A DNA stretch of 64,000 nucleotides from Bradyrhizobium centrolobii. GTDB taxonomy: Bacteria > Pseudomonadota > Alphaproteobacteria > Rhizobiales > Xanthobacteraceae. The DNA lies in assembly GCF_001641635.1 (NCBI RefSeq), contig NZ_LUUB01000018.1, positions 57,764 to 121,763 on the forward strand. Reading direction: 5' to 3'. This document shows positions 59,564 through 64,000 of this stretch, one piece after another; positions within the stretch are counted from its first letter, which is position 1, and every line of letters begins with the position of its first letter. Both the position numbers and the translations under genes were made by a program. Under the pieces are notes generated by a model. That model saw only the letters and a program-made list of their open reading frames with translations. It made no database searches and was not told where the DNA came from.

Positions 59564-60508
59564 ATGAGTCCCCGCCGCATCGCCCCTCTCCTGCTTTTCA
59601 TGACATTCCTGGCCGCCGGCACCGCGCTGGCCCAGGACAGGGGCAGCGTCAACCCGAAGCCGCTGCCGCCGCTCGCCAATCCCAACGATCCCAAGATCGG
59701 CGCCAAGGAGCTGTTCGCGCGAAAACTGTTGCCTTCAAAGGGGCCTGCGCGCGTGATCGGCTCCTACGCCAAGGGCTGCATCGGGGGCGCCGCGCAAATG
59801 CCGCTCAACGGCGACAATTGGCAGGTGATGCGGCTGTCGCGGAATCGCAACTGGGGCCACCCGAACATGATTGCGCTGATCGAGCGGCTCGCAGCGAAAG
59901 CGCACAAGGACGCCGGCTGGCCCGGCATCCTGGTCGGCGACATCGGCCAGCCGCGCGGCGGCCCCGCATTGTCAGGCCATGCCAGCCATCAGGTCGGATT
60001 GGATGCCGACATCTGGCTGACGCCGATGCCGGATCATCGCCTGTCGCGCGAGGAGCGCGAGGAGAAGTCGGCGGTGATGATGGTGCGCGAAGACCGGCTC
60101 GATATCGATCCGAGAGTTTTCACGCCCGGCCATGTGCTGGTGCTGCGCGACGCGGCACAGGAACCGGCCGTGCAACGCATCTTCGTCAATGCCGCGATCA
60201 AGAAGGCGCTCTGTCGCGAGGCCAAGGGCGACCGCTCCTGGCTGTCGAAGATCCGGCCGTGGTGGGGCCACGACTATCACTTCCACATCCGCATGCGCTG
60301 TCCGGCGGGCGCCAGCGAATGCGAGGGACAGCCGTCGCAGTCCGAGGACGAAGGCTGCAATCCCTCCGATCTCGCCTACTGGTTCTCTGATGCGGTGCTG
60401 CACCCGAAGCCGCCGCCGGAGCCGCCAAAGCCGAAGCCGCCGATGACGCTGGCGCAGATGCCGGCCGCCTGCAAAGCCGTGCTGCACGCGCCCGACACCA
60501 GGCCGTAA
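59564..60508 (+). CDS. mepA: penicillin-insensitive murein endopeptidase MepA
   Basis: A 314-residue periplasmic protein with a signal peptide (ending GTALAQ). The zinc ligands are His142 and Asp149 in SHQVGLDAD and the last His in HDYHFHIRM; together these are the LAS-type MepA site. It cuts the peptide cross-links of peptidoglycan. The C-terminus adds a proline-rich tail (PKPPPEPPKPKPP) that may help cell-wall binding. The ATG at 59564 is the one that completes the signal peptide. Confidence 0.92.
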   Translation: MSPRRIAPLLLFMTFLAAGTALAQDRGSVNPKPLPPLANPNDPKIGAKELFARKLLPSKGPARVIGSYAKGCIGGAAQMPLNGDNWQVMRLSRNRNWGHPNMIALIERLAAKAHKDAGWPGILVGDIGQPRGGPALSGHASHQVGLDADIWLTPMPDHRLSREEREEKSAVMMVREDRLDIDPRVFTPGHVLVLRDAAQEPAVQRIFVNAAIKKALCREAKGDRSWLSKIRPWWGHDYHFHIRMRCPAGASECEGQPSQSEDEGCNPSDLAYWFSDAVLHPKPPPEPPKPKPPMTLAQMPAACKAVLHAPDTRP

Positions 60509-60652
60509 CAAGTTCGTCAGCCGGCTGGCCGCTATCCCCTGGAATGGGCTAAGATCGGGCTGTCGCTATGCCGTAAGCAGGCGGCATCTCGGGATGCGCA
60601 TCCCGTTCTTCAACACGCCCGCCGCAAGCCCGCATCATACGCGTGGCCAACG

Positions 60653-61168
60653 ATGAGATTCGACATGCGCGTCCTCGCTTTCCTCGCCGCACTCTCGCTC
60701 GGCGCGACCTCCGCTCTGGCTGCCGAAGAGCCGAGCGGCTGCGACAAGTTCAAGTGGCCGATACATCGCGAGCGCGCCGCGCTCACGGCGCCGGACCGCG
60801 CCAAGCTCGCATCGGGAAGCGAACAGGCGGCCCTACCGTCATCGGCCATCACGTTGGGCCTCGTGGCGCCCGCGGATGCCAAGCTGCCGACGCCGCCGGA
60901 GCGCGCGCCCAAGGATGGCACGTTTGCGGGCTTTGCGAGCTTCAAGACCGTGAAGGCGGGGCTCTACACGATCAGCCTGTCGGCCGGCGCCTGGGTTGAC
61001 GTGATGCAGGACGGGCATTTCCTCAAGCCCGCGGCCTTCAGCGGCGCGACCGATTGCGAGGGCCTCCGCAAGACCATGAAATACGAGCTGTCGGCGCAGC
61101 CCGTCGTGCTCCAGGTCAGCGGGGCCAAGGACAATTCGATCTCGATCGCGATCCTGCCGTTGGAATAG
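60653..61168 (+). CDS. small exported protein of unknown function
   Basis: A 171-residue protein with a signal peptide (RVLAFLAALSLGATSALA) followed by EEPSGCDKFKWPI. The mature part has FKTVKAGLYTISLSAGAWVDVMQDG and CEGLRKTMKYEL, a beta-sandwich-like pattern. It is probably periplasmic. An in-frame ATG four codons in is an alternative start. No family is recognised. Confidence 0.7.
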   Translation: MRFDMRVLAFLAALSLGATSALAAEEPSGCDKFKWPIHRERAALTAPDRAKLASGSEQAALPSSAITLGLVAPADAKLPTPPERAPKDGTFAGFASFKTVKAGLYTISLSAGAWVDVMQDGHFLKPAAFSGATDCEGLRKTMKYELSAQPVVLQVSGAKDNSISIAILPLE

Positions 61169-61362
61169 GCCTGGTCCGTTAGACAAACGGTCGCCTTTGA
61201 CCTAAAGCCTCGGCCTGCTATGTTTGCAGTGCGATATCCCTGTCGACCGTAAGTCGTTACAGGGCCAAGCGGAACAGCGCTTCCGTCCGTCGCGCACCTG
61301 ACCCACCCAACGCCAGATCTGCGCGTGCATATGCACGCACGGGCTCGCACGGAGCGCTATCC

Positions 61363-62148
61363 ATGTTTCGTATTGCCGGACTTTTCACCGCCTTCGTGAT
61401 TCTCGCGGGCGCGAGCCTTTCGCCCGCCGCCGCCGAGGACAAGCCCATCACCGTGTTCGCCGCCGCCTCGATGAAGAACGCGCTGGACGAGGTCGATGCC
61501 GCCTACACCGCCAAGACCGGCGTCAAGTTCAGCGTCAGCTACGCCGCGAGCTCGGTGCTCGCCAAGCAGATCGAGCAGGGCGCACCGGCCGACGTGTTCG
61601 TCTCCGCCGACACCGACTGGATGGATTACGCGACCAACAAAAAGACCATGAACGAGTCGACCCGCGTCAACCTGCTCGGCAACAGCATCGTGCTGATCGC
61701 GCCGAAGGACTCCAAGATCGACAACGTCACCATCGCGCAAGGCTTCGACCTCGCCAAGCTTGCCGGCGACGGCAAGATCGCGACCGGCGACGTGAAGTCG
61801 GTGCCGGTCGGCAAATACGCCAAGGCGGCGCTGGAGAAACTCGGCGCCTGGCAGGCCGCGGAGCCGAAATTCGCCATGGCCGAGAGCGTGCGCGCGGCGT
61901 TGACGCTGGTCGCGCGCGACGAAGCGGCGCTCGGCATCGTCTATTCGACGGACGCCAAGGTCGAGCCCGGCGTCAAGATCGTCGGCACCTTCCCGGCGGA
62001 TTCGCATCCGGCGATCATCTATCCGGTCGCGGCGACCACGACGGCGAAGCCGGAGACCAACGACTATCTCGCCTTCCTGCGCACGTCGGCGGCCAAGGCC
62101 ATTCTGGAGAAATACGGCTTCAAGTTCCTGATCAGCCCCACGACCTGA
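61363..62148 (+). CDS. modA: molybdate ABC transporter substrate-binding protein
   Basis: A 261-residue binding protein with a signal peptide (ending SPAAA) and the ModA pattern. TVFAAASMKNALDEVDAAY gives the anion-binding serine, SYAASSVLAKQIEQGAPADVFVSADTDWMDY follows, and then LGNSIVLIAPKD and ARDEAALGIVYSTDA. It captures molybdate or tungstate in the periplasm. It is the first gene of modABC; modB follows after 13 bp. Confidence 0.93.
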   Translation: MFRIAGLFTAFVILAGASLSPAAAEDKPITVFAAASMKNALDEVDAAYTAKTGVKFSVSYAASSVLAKQIEQGAPADVFVSADTDWMDYATNKKTMNESTRVNLLGNSIVLIAPKDSKIDNVTIAQGFDLAKLAGDGKIATGDVKSVPVGKYAKAALEKLGAWQAAEPKFAMAESVRAALTLVARDEAALGIVYSTDAKVEPGVKIVGTFPADSHPAIIYPVAATTTAKPETNDYLAFLRTSAAKAILEKYGFKFLISPTT

Positions 62149-62161
62149 TGTTTGCGACTTG

Positions 62162-62857
62162 ATGTTCGAGATCTCGCCTGCCGAATGGACGGCGATCCTG
62201 CTCTCGCTCAGGGTCGCCGTCATAGCAACGCTGGTGGCGACGCCGTTCGGCATGGGGCTGGCATGGCTGCTCGCCCGCCGCGACTTCTGGGGCAAGTCGG
62301 TCATCGATGCGCTGGTGCACCTGCCGCTGGTGCTGCCGCCGGTCGTTACCGGCTATCTCTTGCTCCTCACCTTCGGCCGCCGCGGCCTCGTCGGCGGCTT
62401 TCTCGCCGACTATCTCGGCATCGTCTTCGCCTTCCGGTGGACCGGCGCGGCGCTTGCCTGCGGCGTGATGTCGTTTCCGCTCCTGGTGCGCCCGATGCGG
62501 CTGTCGATTGAGGCGATCGACCGCCGGCTCGAACAGGCCGCCGAGACGCTGGGCGCCGCGCCCTGGAAAATCTTTTTCACGGTCACGCTGCCGCTCGCGC
62601 TGCCCGGCGTGCTCGCCGGCATGGTGCTTGGCTTTGCCAAGGCGATCGGCGAATTCGGCGCGACCATCACCTTCGTCTCCAACATTCCCGGCGAGACCCA
62701 GACGATTTCCTCGGCGATCTATTCGCTGATCCAGATGCCCGATGGCGATGCTGCGGCAGGCCGGCTCGTCATCATCTCGATCGTGCTCGCGCTCGGCGCG
62801 CTGATCGCAGCCGAGTGGTTCGCCCGGCGCGCGACCGCCCGGCTGCATGGAAACTGA
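62162..62857 (+). CDS. modB: molybdate ABC transporter permease
   Basis: A 231-residue permease with five helices and the ModB coupling motif AAETLGAAPWKIFFTVTLPLALPGVLAGMVLGFAKAIGEFGATITFVSN. It forms a homodimer in the inner membrane. The ATG at 62162 is preferred; a TTG lies one codon upstream. Confidence 0.93.
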   Translation: MFEISPAEWTAILLSLRVAVIATLVATPFGMGLAWLLARRDFWGKSVIDALVHLPLVLPPVVTGYLLLLTFGRRGLVGGFLADYLGIVFAFRWTGAALACGVMSFPLLVRPMRLSIEAIDRRLEQAAETLGAAPWKIFFTVTLPLALPGVLAGMVLGFAKAIGEFGATITFVSNIPGETQTISSAIYSLIQMPDGDAAAGRLVIISIVLALGALIAAEWFARRATARLHGN

Positions 62858-62859
62858 CC

Positions 62860-63522
62860 ATGCTGCGCGTCGACGTCGAAAAACAGCTCGGTGACTTCTC
62901 GCTGCACGCATCCTTCACCAGCGAGGGCCGCGTCACTGGCCTGTTCGGCGCCTCCGGCGCCGGCAAGAGCTCGCTCGTCAACATGATCGCGGGACTGCTG
63001 CGTCCCGACCGCGGCACCATCGTGATCGACGGTGATGTCGTCGACGACACCGCGGCCCGCATCCATGTCCCGACCTATCGCCGCCGTATCGGCTACGTCT
63101 TCCAGGACGCGCGGTTGTTTCCGCATCTCGACGTCGCGCAGAATCTGGACTACGGCCGGCGGATGAACCGCCTTGCGCCCGATTCTGCGCAGCATAAACG
63201 CATTATCGACCTGCTCGACATCGGCGCCCTGCTCGACCGTCGCCCGGGAAAACTCTCTGGCGGCGAACGCCAGCGCGTCGCGCTCGGACGCGCGCTCTTG
63301 TCCAAGCCGCGGCTTCTGTTGCTCGACGAGCCACTCGGCGCACTCGACGAGGGCCGCAAGCTCGAGATCCTGCCCTACCTGGTGCGGCTGCGCGACGAGG
63401 CCAATGTGCCGATGGTCTATGTCAGTCACGACGTCGCCGAACTGCGCCAGCTCGCCACGCAGATCGTTATGCTGAAGCAGGGCCGAGTGACGTCGTTCGG
63501 CGGAGTGAAGGTGCTGTCGTGA
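62860..63522 (+). CDS. modC: molybdate ABC transporter ATPase, short form without Mop domain
   Basis: A 220-residue ATPase with GASGAGKSSLVNM (Walker A), LSGGERQRVALGRALL (signature) and LLLLDEPLGALD (Walker B). Known ModC proteins are about 350 residues with a C-terminal Mop (molybdate-binding) domain; that part is absent here, as the stop follows the ATPase core. It starts 2 bp after the modB stop. The normal in-frame end gives no sign of a sequencing error, but a nonsense event cannot be excluded. Confidence 0.88.
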   Translation: MLRVDVEKQLGDFSLHASFTSEGRVTGLFGASGAGKSSLVNMIAGLLRPDRGTIVIDGDVVDDTAARIHVPTYRRRIGYVFQDARLFPHLDVAQNLDYGRRMNRLAPDSAQHKRIIDLLDIGALLDRRPGKLSGGERQRVALGRALLSKPRLLLLDEPLGALDEGRKLEILPYLVRLRDEANVPMVYVSHDVAELRQLATQIVMLKQGRVTSFGGVKVLS

Positions 63523-63578
63523 GGGGCGAAGCTTGGTGGAACGTCGGCTAGAGGCAAGCCGCCAACGCATTCACTGCC

Positions 63579-63660
63579 GTCGTCCCCGCGAAGGCGGGGA
63601 CCCATAACCACAGGATTTTGCGGTTACGAAGAGCTCCCACCACGAGTCATCGCAGAACTC
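63579..63660. repeat. truncated family E repeat next to an insertion sequence
   Basis: GTCGTCCCCGCGAAGGCGGG, then a CCCATAACCACAGG segment, match the left half of 33000-33121. No right arm is found before the transposase gene, so the IS110-type element may be inserted into it. Confidence 0.55.
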
Positions 63661-63747
63661 AATCTTGTGGTTGATGGTGTGGACGGCCCCCTACGGCATC
63701 AGTGTGCCAGAATGAGGTTGTCGAAATCTCAGACAAGGGAGCCGTCC

Positions 63748-64000
63748 GTGAGCCAGATTATCCGCATTGGGATGGATACGTCGAAGTATATTTTTCAATT
63801 GCATGGGGTTGATGCATCGGAATCGGTCGTGCTTCGCAAGCGGCTGAGCCGCAAGGCGATGCTGGCGTTTTTTGCCAAGCTGCCGCCGACGGTGGTGGTG
63901 ATCGAGGCCTGCGGGGCAGCCCACCACCTGCTTGGCAAGCTGGGGCACACGGCCAAGCTGATCGCGCCGCAATTGGCGAAGCCCTATGTGCCGCGCAACA
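63748..64000 (+). mobile_element. IS110-family transposase, 5' part (3' end outside window)
   Basis: The GTG at 63748 opens a frame reading VSQIIRIGMDTSKYIFQLHGVDASE, with the first aspartate of the DEDD catalytic site in GMDTSK. FAKLPPTVVVIEACGAAHHL carries the glutamate and LIAPQLAKPYVPRN follows. This is the N-terminal DEDD domain of IS110-type transposases. The frame is open at the end of the window, so the serine-containing C-terminal domain lies outside. The left end of the element is probably at about 63660-63700. Confidence 0.88.

Noticed and set aside
61238..61264. CCCTGT/ACAGGG inverted repeat upstream of modA as a ModE box
   Set aside because: The arms are only 6 bp with a 15-base gap and do not resemble the TATA-rich ModE consensus.
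1..64000. tRNA, rRNA or riboswitch genes
   Set aside because: No cloverleaf with GTTCRANNC-type T-loop and CCA-side stem, no rRNA segments and no known riboswitch core were noticed. A covariance-model search was not possible here.

Overview
The window is high-GC alphaproteobacterial chromosome, most likely Bradyrhizobium or a close relative. The signs are an mbfA-type iron exporter behind a perfect Irr-type ICE box, many dispersed palindromic intergenic repeats, a giant FecR/VCBS secreted protein, and metabolism dominated by acyl-CoA enzymes, amidases, amidohydrolases and peptide-type ABC importers. No tRNA, rRNA, CRISPR array or replication origin was seen.

Layout. 1-16.2 kb: end of an alpha/beta hydrolase, mbfA, an amidase, an NTF2-like protein, a zinc alcohol dehydrogenase, an acyl-CoA dehydrogenase divergent from an SDR, an enoyl-CoA hydratase with an SDR remnant fused behind its stop codon, a GNAT protein, a DUF1127 protein, a LysR regulator with an MFS carrier, a minus-strand operon of two related amidohydrolases plus a Rieske ferredoxin, and a CinA C-terminal-type amidohydrolase. 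16.4-22.9 kb: a DUF1488-like protein, a TPR protein, AMP nucleosidase, a type I secretion ATPase/adaptor pair and a GlsB-type membrane protein. 23.3-33 kb: a dipeptide-type ABC importer operon in which an amidase and its small DUF4089 partner are translationally coupled between the two ATPase genes. A paralogous binding-protein gene is divergent from it. The 200-bp divergent region holds two facing sigma-54-like promoters with a 26-bp dyad exactly midway.

33.2-44.3 kb: a surface-adhesin locus with a CHASE2 nucleotide cyclase, a 2452-residue FecR/VCBS/LamG/RTX protein and a LapG-like periplasmic cysteine protease. The giant protein has a TAAG tetrapeptide, the LapA cleavage motif, between its FecR-like module and its repeats. 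44.5-53.2 kb is accessory: small hypothetical genes, a response regulator, a Tat-type amidohydrolase with an FmdB zinc ribbon, a 3' remnant of lepA, and a compact mercury locus (merR, merT, merP, a GDCCVxC protein and a membrane protein) lying between two copies of an 85-bp repeat. 53.2-63.5 kb: an acyl-CoA dehydrogenase-fold monooxygenase, a TIGR03118-type protein, a PAS/degenerate-GGDEF/EAL protein, the murein endopeptidase MepA, a small exported protein and the molybdate importer modABC. The window ends inside an IS110-type transposase.

How the genes fit together. The 23-33 kb operon looks like a nitrogen-scavenging import-and-hydrolysis unit. The 33-44 kb locus looks like a regulated adhesin-release unit, possibly exported by the secretion pair at 19-22 kb. 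The mer locus has uptake genes but no mercuric reductase in the window.
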